NCBI GenBank assembly: GCA_019931245.1
Contig: JAINDL010000019.1
Span: 120,211-184,210 of the forward strand
Length of the DNA: 64,000 bases
Source of the DNA: Bryobacteraceae bacterium CoA2 C42
Lineage (GTDB): Bacteria; Acidobacteriota; Terriglobia; Bryobacterales; Bryobacteraceae
Direction: 5' to 3'
Part shown: one piece after another, positions 24,860 through 34,700 of the stretch
How positions within the stretch are numbered: the first letter of the stretch is position 1
Layout of the letters: each line of letters opens with the position of its first letter
Program-made: the position numbers and the translations under genes
The notes under the pieces: generated by a model
Told to the model about the DNA's origin: nothing
Database searches by the model: none
What the model saw: the letters and a program-made list of their open reading frames with translations, nothing else

Positions 24860-26650
24860 TCAGTTCTTGAGCCAGGTGGTCATCCAGCGGAGGTTACGTT
24901 CCATGAGATCGCGCTGGTGGGCTTTCTCGGTGATGCCGTGGCCTTCGCGAGGGTAGACGACGTACTCGACGGGGATTTCGCGGTCGCGGAGGGATTGATA
25001 GATCGGGGCGGTGTACTGCCAGTCGAGAGCGCCGATCTGCAGGAGCGTCGGGGTGGTGATGTCCTTCAGCTTGTGGCCGTAGGAGTGGCGGAGGTAGTTT
25101 TCGGGCACTTCGTGCGGCTTGCCGCCGAAGTAGGTCCAGAGGACTTCGCGGGCGCCGTTGAACTCGCCGTAGTACGCGAGCCAGTCGACGGAGGGAGCGC
25201 CGACGGAGGCGGCCCGGAACCGTTTGGTCTGGGCGATGGTGGCGCCGGAGAGGTAGCCGCCGTAGCTCCAGCCCATGACGCCGAGGCGCTGGGGATCGGC
25301 GATGCCGCGGCGGACGAGTTCGTCGAGGCCAGTCATGAGGTCATCGAAGTCGCCGATGCCCTGGGCGAGGGTGTTTTTGTGGCGGAACTCGGCGCCGTAG
25401 TTGGCGCTGCCGCGGAAGTTGGGGGCGAAGACGGCGAAGCCTTGCTCGAGGAAGGCCACGGTGGGGTAGGTGCGGCCGTTGGGGAAGGCGGTGAGGGCGA
25501 CGCCGGTGGGGCCACCGTGGAGTTCGGTGAGGACGGGGACGGGACGACCGGGCTGAAAATTAAAGGGCAGCCAGAGGACGCCTTCGACGGCGAGGCCATC
25601 GCGGGCCTTCCAGCGCACCACTTCGCTCTTGACGGGCGGGAGGGCGGCCAGGGGGGCGAAGACCTGCGTGAGGGTGCTTTCGCGGCCGGCTTCCCAGAGG
25701 ACGATTTCGGGGGGATGGGCGGGGTGAGTTTTGAGGAAGACGGCGCGGGAGAGGTCGTGGCTGAAACTGGCCGCGCCGGAGATCTGTTCGGCGAGGCGGG
25801 TGGCTTGGCCGGTGGGTAGGTGGAGCTCCCAGAGATCGTCCTGGGTGCCCTGGCCGGCGGTGAAGCGGAGGCGCTGGCCGTCGGGCGACCAGGCGTAAGC
25901 GTTGCCGTTGCGGAAGAGGTCGAAAGGCAGGAGGCGGGTAAGATACTGGATTTCCCCGCCGCCGGAGGGGACGAAGCCGATCTGGCGCTCGTTGAAGTAG
26001 TTGAGCGAGCCGCACTGGGAGTGGAAGACGATGTGCTTGCCGCCGGGGGAGTAGGCGGGTTCGGCATCGCGGCCGGGCTGGGTGACGAGCGGGGTTTCGG
26101 CGCCGGTGGCGAGGTCGATTTCGAGGATATCGACGTGGAAGATGTCTTCCGGTTTGGGGGTACGCTGGACGGCGATGGCGGCGCGCTTGCCGTTGGGGGA
26201 GAGGGCGTAGGAGAGGACGTGGCGGGTAGGGCCGGTGAGGCGGCGGGGCGGGGCGCCGGAGAGAGGTTGGAGAAAGAGTCCGGTATAGCGGCTGGTGTCG
26301 CGGTTGACGATGGGGTCGACCGGGGGCGGGTTATCGGTGGCGAGATAGGCGAAGGCCTTGCCGTCGGGGGACCAGGAGTAGGCGTTGACGGCGGCGCCGT
26401 AGGAGTGTTTGCCGAGGCGGATTTTGCCGTTGGCGAGGTAGGCGAGGAGTTTGCCGTTGGGGGACCAGCGGGGGCGACTGCCCGCGGCGACGGCGACAGG
26501 TGGGCCGGCGGGGAGGGCGGCGCGGTGGACCTGGCCATTGAGGACGTAGGCGTAGGCGGCGCCGTCGGGGCGGATTTGAGGGTCGCCGAGGGCGGGCAGG
26601 GCCAGAAGGGTTTCGATGGTCCAGACCGCGGCGGCGAGGGCGCTAAACAA
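24860..26650 (-). CDS. S9-family prolyl oligopeptidase-like peptidase
   Basis: A 596-aa S9 peptidase: an N-terminal beta-propeller built from WSPDGK-type repeats (RWSPNGKLLAYLANG, SWSPDGKAFAYLA, WSPDGQRLRF) and a C-terminal alpha/beta hydrolase domain. The catalytic triad is visible: S462 in GWSYGGY, D543 in ALDWQY and H571 in REGHGI. The track ORF runs back to 26950 through the DUF1501 gene, but that part is low-complexity shadow. A TTG at 26650, preceded by AAGGAG inside the end of the DUF1501 gene, gives a short hydrophobic leader and overlaps that gene by 8 nt. A TTG start is inference. It probably degrades peptides in the periplasm. Confidence 0.87.
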   Translation of the reverse strand: MFSALAAAVWTIETLLALPALGDPQIRPDGAAYAYVLNGQVHRAALPAGPPVAVAAGSRPRWSPNGKLLAYLANGKIRLGKHSYGAAVNAYSWSPDGKAFAYLATDNPPPVDPIVNRDTSRYTGLFLQPLSGAPPRRLTGPTRHVLSYALSPNGKRAAIAVQRTPKPEDIFHVDILEIDLATGAETPLVTQPGRDAEPAYSPGGKHIVFHSQCGSLNYFNERQIGFVPSGGGEIQYLTRLLPFDLFRNGNAYAWSPDGQRLRFTAGQGTQDDLWELHLPTGQATRLAEQISGAASFSHDLSRAVFLKTHPAHPPEIVLWEAGRESTLTQVFAPLAALPPVKSEVVRWKARDGLAVEGVLWLPFNFQPGRPVPVLTELHGGPTGVALTAFPNGRTYPTVAFLEQGFAVFAPNFRGSANYGAEFRHKNTLAQGIGDFDDLMTGLDELVRRGIADPQRLGVMGWSYGGYLSGATIAQTKRFRAASVGAPSVDWLAYYGEFNGAREVLWTYFGGKPHEVPENYLRHSYGHKLKDITTPTLLQIGALDWQYTAPIYQSLRDREIPVEYVVYPREGHGITEKAHQRDLMERNLRWMTTWLKN

Positions 26651-28085
26651 GGATCTCCTTGATGGGCTTGCCGTAGTCGATGTCGATGCGTTTGCGGCCG
26701 GGGATATCGAGGCGGCGGGGGTCGAGGCCGAGTTGGTGGAGGACGGTAGCGTGGATATCGGTGACGTAGTGGCGGTTTTCGACGGCGTGGAAGCCGATTT
26801 CGTCGGTAGCGCCGTGGACGACTCCGGCTTTAACGCCGCCGCCGGCCATGAAGACCGAGAAGCCGAAGGGGTGATGGTCGCGGCCGTTGGAGGCTTCGGC
26901 GCCGGGGGTGCGGCCGAACTCGGTGGCCCAGACGACGAGGGTTTCCTCAAGCAGGCCCCGCTGTTTGAGGTCCTGGAGTAGAGCGGCGATGGGCTGATCC
27001 ACCTTCATGGCGAGGGAGGAGTGATTTTTCTTGAGGTCTTTATGGGCGTCCCAGGCGTTGCCGGCGCCGCCGTGATAGACCTGGACGAAGCGGACCCCGC
27101 GTTCGGAGAGGCGGCGGGCGGCGAGGCAGACCTGGCCGAAGGGGCGGGTGATCTCCTGGTCGAGACCGTAGAGTTTCCGGGTGGCGGGGGACTCTTCTTT
27201 GAACTGGATGGCTTCAGGAACGGCCATTTGCATGCGGAAGGCGAGTTCGTAGGACTTGATGCGGGCGGCGAGGGCGGGGTCCTGGGGGTATTCGGCGGCG
27301 GACATGCCGTTGAGCTTGCGGAGGAGGGCGAATTCGCGCTCCTGGTCGGCCTTGGAAAGCTCCGCGCCGGGGGAGACGAAGGGGAGGGGGTTTTCGGGGT
27401 TGACGTCGAGGGAGACGCCGGCGTGTTCGGGACCGAGATAGCCCGAGCCATGGGTTCCGTTGCCGCCGCAGCAGTCGCCGGGCGGTTCGCCGAGGACGAC
27501 GTAGGCGGGGAGGTTTTCGTTCAGGGAGCCGAGGCCGTAGTGGACCCAGGAGCCGAGGGTGGGCAGGTAGCCGTCGAAGATGTGGCGGCCGGTGTGGAAC
27601 TGGAGGATGGCGCCGTGGTCGTTGTCGGTGGTCCAGGTGGAGCGGATGAGGGAGACTTCGTGCATCTGGCTGCCGATGTGAGGGAACCAGTCGGAGACGA
27701 GGACGCCGTTCTTGCCGCGGGGCTGGTAGCCGGTCTGCATGGGATAGAGCGTGAGCTTGATCTGGTGCTGACCGGGGACGAAGGCTTTGAGGTTTTCCTT
27801 GACGAAGGGGTTGGTGAGGGTATCGCGATGGGGCGTTTCCGAAAGCTGTTTGCCGGCGTGTTTATTGAGTTCGGGTTTGGGGTCGAAGGATTCGACGTGG
27901 GAGACGCCGCCGAGCATGAAGAGCCAGATGACGCGTTTGGCTTTGGGGGCGAAGTGGGGCTGGACGGCGGCGATGGATTGGGGGGTGAGGAGGGTGCCGA
28001 GGGCGAGGCCGGCGAGTCCCATGCCGGCGTCGGCGAGGAAGATGCGGCGGGATTTCGGATCGGAGCAGATGTTTCGACGGGCCAT
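26643..28085 (-). CDS. DUF1501 secreted protein
   Basis: A 480-aa DUF1501 protein, a family with an alkaline-phosphatase/sulfatase-like fold and no established reaction. The N-terminus has a Tat-like signal (SRRIFLADAGMGLAGLAL). Family marks are VIWLFMLGGVSHVESFDPKP, the ERGVRFVQVYHGG segment, LVVWATEFGRTPG with GRDHHPFGFSVFMAGGGVKAG, and HATVLHQLGLDPRRL. In this phylum it nearly always follows a DUF1549/DUF1553 gene, as here (12 nt), and is thought to act with it. The S9 peptidase follows with an 8-nt overlap. Confidence 0.92.
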   Translation of the reverse strand: MARRNICSDPKSRRIFLADAGMGLAGLALGTLLTPQSIAAVQPHFAPKAKRVIWLFMLGGVSHVESFDPKPELNKHAGKQLSETPHRDTLTNPFVKENLKAFVPGQHQIKLTLYPMQTGYQPRGKNGVLVSDWFPHIGSQMHEVSLIRSTWTTDNDHGAILQFHTGRHIFDGYLPTLGSWVHYGLGSLNENLPAYVVLGEPPGDCCGGNGTHGSGYLGPEHAGVSLDVNPENPLPFVSPGAELSKADQEREFALLRKLNGMSAAEYPQDPALAARIKSYELAFRMQMAVPEAIQFKEESPATRKLYGLDQEITRPFGQVCLAARRLSERGVRFVQVYHGGAGNAWDAHKDLKKNHSSLAMKVDQPIAALLQDLKQRGLLEETLVVWATEFGRTPGAEASNGRDHHPFGFSVFMAGGGVKAGVVHGATDEIGFHAVENRHYVTDIHATVLHQLGLDPRRLDIPGRKRIDIDYGKPIKEILV

Positions 28086-28097
28086 GGGAGATTCCTC

Positions 28098-30560
28098 TTA
28101 TCGGATGGTAACGAAGTCGTTGTGGTTGAGCAGGACGTGGACGAGGCTTTCGCGGCGCGGGAGGGAGTCGTCGAGATAGGCGGCGGATTCGCGGAGTTCG
28201 CCGGGCTTGGCGGGGCGGCCGAGGAGGCGGGCAAAGACGGCCTGGACGAAGGCGTGGGGATCGGTGAGGCCGGCGAGGCTGGCCGCGATGGCGCGGGAGA
28301 CGGTGAAGCTGAGCTTGCCGTTGGCGAGGGCGAGGGCCTGCTGGGGGACGATGCTCTGGCTGCGCTCAAAGCACTCGATGGGGCTGGCGGCGTCGAAGAC
28401 TTTGAGCATGTCCATCTGCAGGTCCGGGGCGGTGCGGAAGTAGAGGCTGCGGCGGAAGACGTCGTGGCCTTTGGTTTCGTCGATTTCGGGGCCGCCGCGG
28501 GCGGGGTCGAGGAGGCCGGCGACATGGAGGGCGCTATCGCGGACGACTTCGGCTTCCATGCGGCGGACGTTGGCGCGCCAGAGGGTGCGGTTATCGGGGT
28601 CGGCCTGCTGCTGGGCGGGGGCGGGGGCGGAGGAGAGGCGGTAGGCCTGGGAGGTGACCATGAGCCGGTGCATGGCTTTCATATCCCAGTTGCGCTGCAT
28701 GAATTCGACGGCAAGCCAGTCGAGGAGTTCCGGATGGGAGGGGGGCTGGCCGCTTTTGCCGAAGTTGAAGACGGTGGGGACGAGGGGAGCGCCGAAGTGG
28801 CGGGCCCACATGTGGTTGATGGCGACGCGGGCGGTGAGCGGGTTGTCTTTGCCGGTGATCCAGCGGGCGAGCGCGAGGCGGCGTCCGGAACTGGAGGCGG
28901 GGTACTTGGGGCCGATGGGGGTGTAGCCTTCGGCGGGTTCCTTGAGGAGTTTGGTGGCGGCTTCGAGGCGGGCGGCGGCGGCGGCGTTTTTGTTTTGGGA
29001 GAACTCGTGGCGGGCGCGGAGCATTTCCGCGTCGGCCTTGATGGCGTTGGCTTGGAGTTCGAGTTTACGGGCCTGTTCGGCGAGCTGCTCCATGTTTTCG
29101 GGGACGGGGGTTTGGAGGGTGGCGAGGTCGGCGCGGATGCGGGCTTCGAGGGCGGGCAGGTCGGCCTGGCGGAACTCGAGATCTTTGGCGAGGGCGGCGA
29201 GGCTGGGGGCGGGTTCGGGCTTTTCGTGAGCTTTCTTGAGGTCGGCGGCGGCCTTTTCGATGGCGGCGCGGGCGGCGGCGAGCAGGTCGCGGGTGACGAA
29301 GGGACGGGAGTCGGGGAAGGTTTCCGCCAAGGGGAGGGAGACGCGCTCGAGCGGCAGTTCAGGCTTGCCGAAGAAGCGGGGGATGCCGGGTTGCATGACG
29401 GCGGAGGTGTCGGGGGTGGCTTCGTTGCCGCGGATGAAGCGGTAGGTGACGGCATCGGCGTTGGCGTCGTAGACGCGGGGGAGACCGTCCTGGAGGGTGT
29501 CGGCCTGGCCGGGGACGCGGTCGGTGCGGACTTCGTGGGATTCAAAGAAGGCGCGGAAGCGATAGTAGTCGGTGTGGGGCAGGGGATCGTACTTGTGAGT
29601 GTGGCAGCGGGCGCACTTGAGGGTGAGTCCGAGGAAGCTGGCGGCGGTGTATTCGGCGGCGTCCTGGAGCCAGACGTTGCGGTTGAACAGGTACCAGTTG
29701 CGGACGAGGAAGCCGGTGGCGCGGACGGTGTCGGGGTCGCCGGGGGCGAGTTCATCGCCGGCGAGCATTTCCTGGATCATGCGATCGTAGGGTTTGTTTT
29801 GGGCGAGGCTGTCGATGGTCCAATCGCGCCAGCGCCAGATGTGGCGGGCGCTGTAGCGGACCTGGCTGGTTTTACGGTAGCCGTACCAGTCGGAGTAGCG
29901 CCAGATGTCGAGCCAGTGGCGGCCCCAGCGTTCGGCGTGCTGGGGGCTATCAAGGAGTTGGTCGACGACGAGTTCGTAGGCGTTGGGGCGCTGGTCGGCC
30001 AGGAAGGCCGCGAGCTGCGCCGGGGTGGGAGGGAGGCCGATGAGGTCGAGGTAGAGGCGGCGGAGGAGAGTGGCACGGTCGGCCGGGGCGACGGGGGTGA
30101 CGCCCTTTTTCAAACGGGAGGCGGCAAGGAGTTCGTCGATAGACCGGGCGGCGGGGCGGACCGGGGGGCGGTAGGCCCAGTGGCTGGCGGCGGCGGAGAC
30201 GAGTTCGGCGTCGGGGTTGGCGGCGGCGGTTTCGTAGGGGGCGCCGGCCTTGATCCAATCGGCGAAGAGTTGGATTTCGGCATCGGGGAGTTTCTTCCCT
30301 TTGAAGGGCATGCCCGGTTCGACAATGTGGGCGACTACCTTATACAACTGCGATTCGGCGGGTAGGCCGGCGGTAATGACGGGACCATGTTCGCTGCCGA
30401 CCAGGAGGGCTTCGCGGGTAGAGAGATCGAGACCTCCCTGTTTGACCTTGGGGTTATGGCAGGCGAGACATTTGGTCTTGAGCAGGGCGATCGCGTCGCC
30501 GGGCGCTGCTTGTAACAGGCCGACCGTAGCGGCCCATCCGAGTAACCATCGCATCCGCAT
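28098..30560 (-). CDS. Planctomycete-type cytochrome with DUF1549 and DUF1553
   Basis: An 820-aa exported protein. After the signal peptide comes a haem motif C31-LAC-H35 in a short cytochrome domain (residues about 22-105), then DUF1549 with LRRLYLDLIGLPPTPAQLAAF and ERWGRHWLDIWRYSDWYG, a second haem-type motif in LKCARCHTHKYDPLP, a central coiled-coil insert (about 440-530), and DUF1553 with ARWITGKDNPLTARVAINHM. These large proteins are believed to work in the periplasm, perhaps in polysaccharide use; no reaction is established. Two ATGs are possible at 30560 and 30554; the second has the better GAGG spacing, a two-codon difference. Confidence 0.9.
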   Translation of the reverse strand: MRMRWLLGWAATVGLLQAAPGDAIALLKTKCLACHNPKVKQGGLDLSTREALLVGSEHGPVITAGLPAESQLYKVVAHIVEPGMPFKGKKLPDAEIQLFADWIKAGAPYETAAANPDAELVSAAASHWAYRPPVRPAARSIDELLAASRLKKGVTPVAPADRATLLRRLYLDLIGLPPTPAQLAAFLADQRPNAYELVVDQLLDSPQHAERWGRHWLDIWRYSDWYGYRKTSQVRYSARHIWRWRDWTIDSLAQNKPYDRMIQEMLAGDELAPGDPDTVRATGFLVRNWYLFNRNVWLQDAAEYTAASFLGLTLKCARCHTHKYDPLPHTDYYRFRAFFESHEVRTDRVPGQADTLQDGLPRVYDANADAVTYRFIRGNEATPDTSAVMQPGIPRFFGKPELPLERVSLPLAETFPDSRPFVTRDLLAAARAAIEKAAADLKKAHEKPEPAPSLAALAKDLEFRQADLPALEARIRADLATLQTPVPENMEQLAEQARKLELQANAIKADAEMLRARHEFSQNKNAAAAARLEAATKLLKEPAEGYTPIGPKYPASSSGRRLALARWITGKDNPLTARVAINHMWARHFGAPLVPTVFNFGKSGQPPSHPELLDWLAVEFMQRNWDMKAMHRLMVTSQAYRLSSAPAPAQQQADPDNRTLWRANVRRMEAEVVRDSALHVAGLLDPARGGPEIDETKGHDVFRRSLYFRTAPDLQMDMLKVFDAASPIECFERSQSIVPQQALALANGKLSFTVSRAIAASLAGLTDPHAFVQAVFARLLGRPAKPGELRESAAYLDDSLPRRESLVHVLLNHNDFVTIR

Positions 30561-30687
30561 ATCCTCAGCCTATGCCAAAGTTGGCGAAAAGTGGCGGGGC
30601 ATGTCCAGTCCGGCGGACGTATTCTCCCGCCGGGAGAGCCTAGGGCCGTCTGGCGGGAGGCGATGCGGTTAGCGGCGCGGATGGTCG

Positions 30688-30707
30688 ATTTTGCGAAACG
30701 AAGCCAA
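30688..30707 (+). repeat. 20-nt dispersed element, copy 1
   Basis: ATTTTGCGAAACGAAGCCAA occurs here and identically at 52968-52987. Both copies lie upstream of a DUF1549/DUF1553 gene, but in opposite orientation relative to it (130 nt and 35 nt from the start codon). Confidence 0.5.
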
Positions 30708-31235
30708 GCGATCGGGAGTGCTTCCTGTCGGAGACCGTCGGTAGCGGCGCGGTCCGGACGAGGCCAGTCCGGCGGGAGTTGCCCTGTGTTCCAGGCCGCG
30801 GAGACGCAGCGATTGGCCAGCTTGTGCGGGGCAGCAGCGTTGGGTTGGTGGGCAGTTCACGGCGTGGGATAGCGGAGCAGCCGCTCGGATGCTCGTCCGG
30901 GGACAGAGGCAACGGGCGGCTATTCTCCGGAGCGGGGAGACGGGTTCATCCGTTGTAAACGGGAATGCTGCTTTCGAGCGATCTGCGGCGGCGCGTTTGT
31001 CCCTGGCTTCGGGTGGAGCCTGATCGCCCTACGCGGTGGCGGGCGCGGTTTACGGATCGAGCGGTTTGCCCGATGGGTCTCCGCCGGGGATCTTTCTCCA
31101 CCCGCCCGGTTCGCCGACGATGATCGACGGTGAGAGGGCAGATCACACTGCACCAAAGCATCGCGCGAGGACCATCGCGAATGGACCGCAGACCACCGCA
31201 GGATGACACCACCGCCGCGGGCCGCCTCGTCAGAA

Positions 31236-31275
31236 GCGCCCAGGCCGAAGCGAGTCCGTTGTGCGCGATTCCTCA
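31236..31275 (-). repeat. Stop-codon hairpin repeat, decayed copy (R1)
   Basis: On the minus strand this reads TGAGGAATCGCGCACAACGG onward and matches R2 over about 37 nt, but its right arm is TGGGCGC instead of TGTGCGC, weakening the stem. In the frame ending at its TGA the upstream codons read TRVFRF, so it may mark the 3' end of a lost gene. Confidence 0.6.
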
Positions 31276-31521
31276 AAAGCGGAACACCCTGGTCTGCCCA
31301 GGGCCAACACTGAGAAGGAACGGGGCGCGAGCGATGTGTCCGACTCAAAGAAGCGCGAGCAGCGGAAGTAGGCCGTCCTAGCAGTGGTGCCCTTGAGCCC
31401 GATCAAAAGATTGGTCCCGAGTTCCGCGCACAATCCCTTGGTGACAGCAGTGGCACTGCCGCTCGCTGAATAAAAGAGTGCCCTTTCTTTTTTCGCGACT
31501 CGGCCCTGCTCGTGCTTGCCT

Positions 31522-31553
31522 GTTCTTTGCCCTGCTCTTTGCCCTGCTCTTTG
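31522..31553. repeat. 12-bp tandem repeat (about 2.6 units)
   Basis: TTCTTTGCCCTGCTCTTTG continues as repeated CTTTGCCCTGCT units. It lies in the gene-poor stretch between R1 and R2. Confidence 0.6.
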
Positions 31554-31690
31554 AAAGATCCGCCCGCAACCCCACAGGCTTCCAGAGCCTTGAGGAGTGG
31601 TGCGCCAAAAACCGCCAAGGGGATAACTTTCCGCAAAACGGACCGCGCCAATATCCCCAAGTCGTTGAATACACAACCCGTAGGCCGTGG

Positions 31691-31740
31691 TTCCTTAAAA
31701 GCGCACAGGCCGAAGCGAGTCCGTTGTGCGCGATTCCTCA
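31691..31740 (-). terminator. Stop-codon hairpin repeat, short form (R2), terminator of the TonB-dependent gene
   Basis: In the minus-strand direction the TGA stop of the outer-membrane protein gene is the first three bases of TGAGGAATCGCGCACAACGG; the 7-bp stem GCGCACA/TGTGCGC (31725-31731 with 31701-31707) is followed by TTTTAAGG. It thus supplies both the stop codon and an intrinsic terminator. Confidence 0.7.
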
Positions 31741-34700
31741 AAAGTAAAACTTCAATCCTAACTGGCCAATCCGCGGGTCCCTGGCTCCAAAAATCCGGCC
31801 ACCCACCGCCGGCAGTTCAATGTTGGCATTCGGATTCAGAAACTGTGTGTTGTTAAGTACGTTGAAGAACTCTGCCCGGAACTGCAGGAAGACCCCTTCC
31901 CGGAAGCTGAAGTTCTTCATCAGCGAAAAGTCCCAGTTGTTGATCCCCGGTCCCCGCAAAATGTTTCGTCCCGCGTTCCCCGGTACAAACGGCTGGGGTA
32001 CGCGGAAGTCGGCAATGTTGAAGCACCGCTCCGGAGTGCATTTGTCCACCTTGCCGGTGCCGATCACATCCGGCCGCCGGGCGTAGGAAAAGCCGATGTT
32101 ATGGGGGTCACTCGCAATCACCGGGGTAAACGGGAAGCCACCCTGGGCCGTGTAGATACCGCCCAGTTGCCAGCCGCCCAAAATCAGATCGGCTGCTTTC
32201 GGCATATCCGACAGGAACTGCCGGCCCTTGCCAAACGGCAGGTCCCAGCCATAACTGAGGACAAATCGCTGCCCCACGTCGAGGCCGGACCGGCCCCGCA
32301 TCGATCGCAGGTCGAACGGATTATCGGCCCCTTCGCCGCCGCCTTGGTCGTTGGTTGAGCCATCGATCGACTTACTCCAGGCATAAGCCGCCATGAAGCT
32401 CAACCCTTTGGAAAAACGCTTCTCGAGCTTTGCCTCCAGCGCATTGTAGTTGGCGTTGTCCCGGGTATCATAATAAGTTCCCGTGCCGTACTGGGGGAAC
32501 GGCCGGCGCTGCTGAAACGGACGCGTATCCGTGGCGCTGATCCGCGGCAGGTTCTGCGGCAGATAACGCTCCAGATTGGACGACTTATTGCCCACATACG
32601 CCACTTCCAAGGAGAGATCCCGCGCCAACTCCCGCTGAATCGCAAAGTTCCACTGATACATCGTCGGCGTCTTCATGTTCGGGTTCAATCCGAACGTCAG
32701 AGGCGTCGTAAAGTTTGCATTCACGCTGAACGGCTCGAAAAAGTTCCGCACATCCAGGGTCGGAAAACCGCCCACCGTTGGCTGCTGTTTCGATTCGTCC
32801 ACAATGAACGGCACATTGATGATTGGTACGCTCACCGCGTTGTTGCCGCTCGACATCATGTAAAAGACCCCCGCGCCGGTCCGAACCACCGTTTTGTTAT
32901 TACCGAATGGCCGCCAGGCCAGCCCCACCCGCGGCGCGAAATCGTTAAACCGGTTGAAGACCATCTTCTCCGGCAGTCCCACATCCGAGGCCTTGTCAAT
33001 CAGGTTCTGAAAGCGGGGAAAGGCAAAACGCGCCACCTGCTGCGACACTGTGTTCACCTGCCCATTCAACATCGCCACGGCCCAGCGTCCCGTATTGAAG
33101 TTGAAATTGGCCGCCTGGGCGTGCATCGGCGTCGGCGCCAGGTTCAACTCGTAACGCAATCCCAGGTTTACGGTCACGTTGCGTGATATCTTCCAGTCGT
33201 CCTGGACGAAGAAATGCCACCGTGTCTCATACTGTCCAAACAAGTTACGCGGAAAACTCCGTGACCCGTTCACCGGGTACCCCGTCAGGTAGTCCGCAAA
33301 TCCATTGCCCGTATAGCCGCCATTGAAACTGAACGCTCCGCGCGAATTCGCCGAGTTCGTTGAAGTGAGCCGGTAATCCCGGAAGTCAATGCCCGCTTTT
33401 ACCGTGTGCGCCCCGCGAATGAAAGAGACCGTATCGACAATCTGGTAGGAGTTGGTGGGATTCACGAGCGGCTGAAAGGCGTTTCCGGGAATCCCCTGAA
33501 AGCCCGTGATGCCAAGATTCGGAAAGCCGGGAAAGTTCTGGCTCGTCTCCTCAAACCCCCGGATTCCCGCGAGGGCCGTGTGGTTCGTACCCAGGCCCTG
33601 ATTGAGATTGGCATTGTGCAGCCGGGTATATCCCAATCGCAACTCGTTCAACGTCGTCGGGCTGAAAATGTGGGTCTCCGTCAACACCAGATTCTGCACC
33701 CGCTGCCGCTGGTTGAACCCTCCCAGGGCCGGAAACGGCCCTGGCGTAAAGTTCTGCACGTGGTTAATGCTGTAGCGCACCGCCAGCGAGTCCGCCCCGC
33801 TGAACACATGATCATACCGCGCGTTACCCTGGTTAGGATCGCTCTGAAACGGCGCACCATAAACAAAGGTGCCCTGCGCCGTGTTGGCCGACGGCACAAA
33901 CTGCAGGAAGTAAGTCGTCGCCGGGTTCAACCGGCTGGCAGGAATCACGTTACCGGGAAACGGCGTACCGGTCAACGGGTCGCGCACCGGCGCCGAGCTA
34001 CTCGAAAAGTCCCCGCGCCGCAGCGCGTCGGAAGCCACAATCGCGTTCGACGTCCGGCCCTGCCGGATCCGCGTGCCCTCATAATTGAGAAAGAAAAAGC
34101 TCTTGTCTTTGCCGTTGAATAGCTTCGGAAGCACCACTGGGCCGCCAAAGGCAAAGCCGAACTGGTTCTGCCGGTATGCTGCTTTCCGCGGGATGAAGAA
34201 ATTCCGCGCGTCGAGCCGATCGTTGCGCAGAAACTCGAACAGCGTGCCGTGATACTGGTTGGTACCGGCCTTGATCGTAGCGCTCAACACCGCGTTCCCG
34301 CGTCCGTACTCCGCCGAGAAGGAGTTCGCCTGGACTTTGAACTCCATCATCGCATCCACCGAGGGCCGCAGCGCCACGCCGTCGAACAGCTGTTCATTAA
34401 TGCTGATGCCATCGAGTAAGAACTCGGTCTTGCTCTGCCTCCCGCCGCTCACCGCCACCACGGAGGCCCCGGTTGTCCCCGCCGTCCCGATCACCGCATT
34501 CGGCAGCAGCGCCGCCAACTGCACAAAGTTCCGCCCATTCAGCGGCAGATCAACAATCTTCTGATTGCCGATCACCTGCCCGATTGACCCGCTCTCCGTA
34601 TTCACAATCGGCGCCGACTCCGTCACCGAAATCCGTTCGGTCACACTGCCTACCGTCATCGTCACGTCAATACGCGCCCGCTGATCAATCTGCAGCGTCA

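Larger units (their letters stand above)
30561..31690. other. 1.1-kb gene-poor stretch
   Basis: No ORF here has a signal peptide, a family motif or codon use like its neighbours. The stretch contains a 20-nt element also found before the third DUF1553 gene (30688-30707), a 6-bp stem with a 3-nt loop in CTCCCGCCGGGAG near 30626, one decayed copy of the stop-codon repeat (31236-31275), and a 12-bp tandem repeat (31522-31553). The part from about 31380 is AT-richer than the genome norm. No transposase or terminal inverted repeats were seen. It looks like eroded sequence, possibly the remains of a gene on the minus strand. Confidence 0.5.

Noticed and set aside
27021-30365. 1114-aa plus-strand ORF opposite DUF1501/DUF1553
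   Set aside because: It is Gly/Glu/Ala/Val-rich antisense shadow of two well-supported genes, a common effect of GC-rich codon bias. The same applies to 560-2257 (+), 2142-4286 (+), 5547-7187 (+), 7658-9688 (+), 36780-38861 (-), 47770-50010 (-), 53172-55091 (-) and 61843-63903 (-).
31230-31676. 148-aa minus-strand ORF and the related 98- and 112-aa ORFs
   Set aside because: They run through the hairpin repeat and the tandem repeat (RAGQRAGQRTGK), have no recognisable domain and no ribosome site, and read like decayed or non-coding sequence.
30561-31690. Insertion sequence or integrated element in the gene-poor stretch
   Set aside because: No transposase or integrase fragment, no terminal inverted repeats and no target-site duplication were seen; only short repeats are present.
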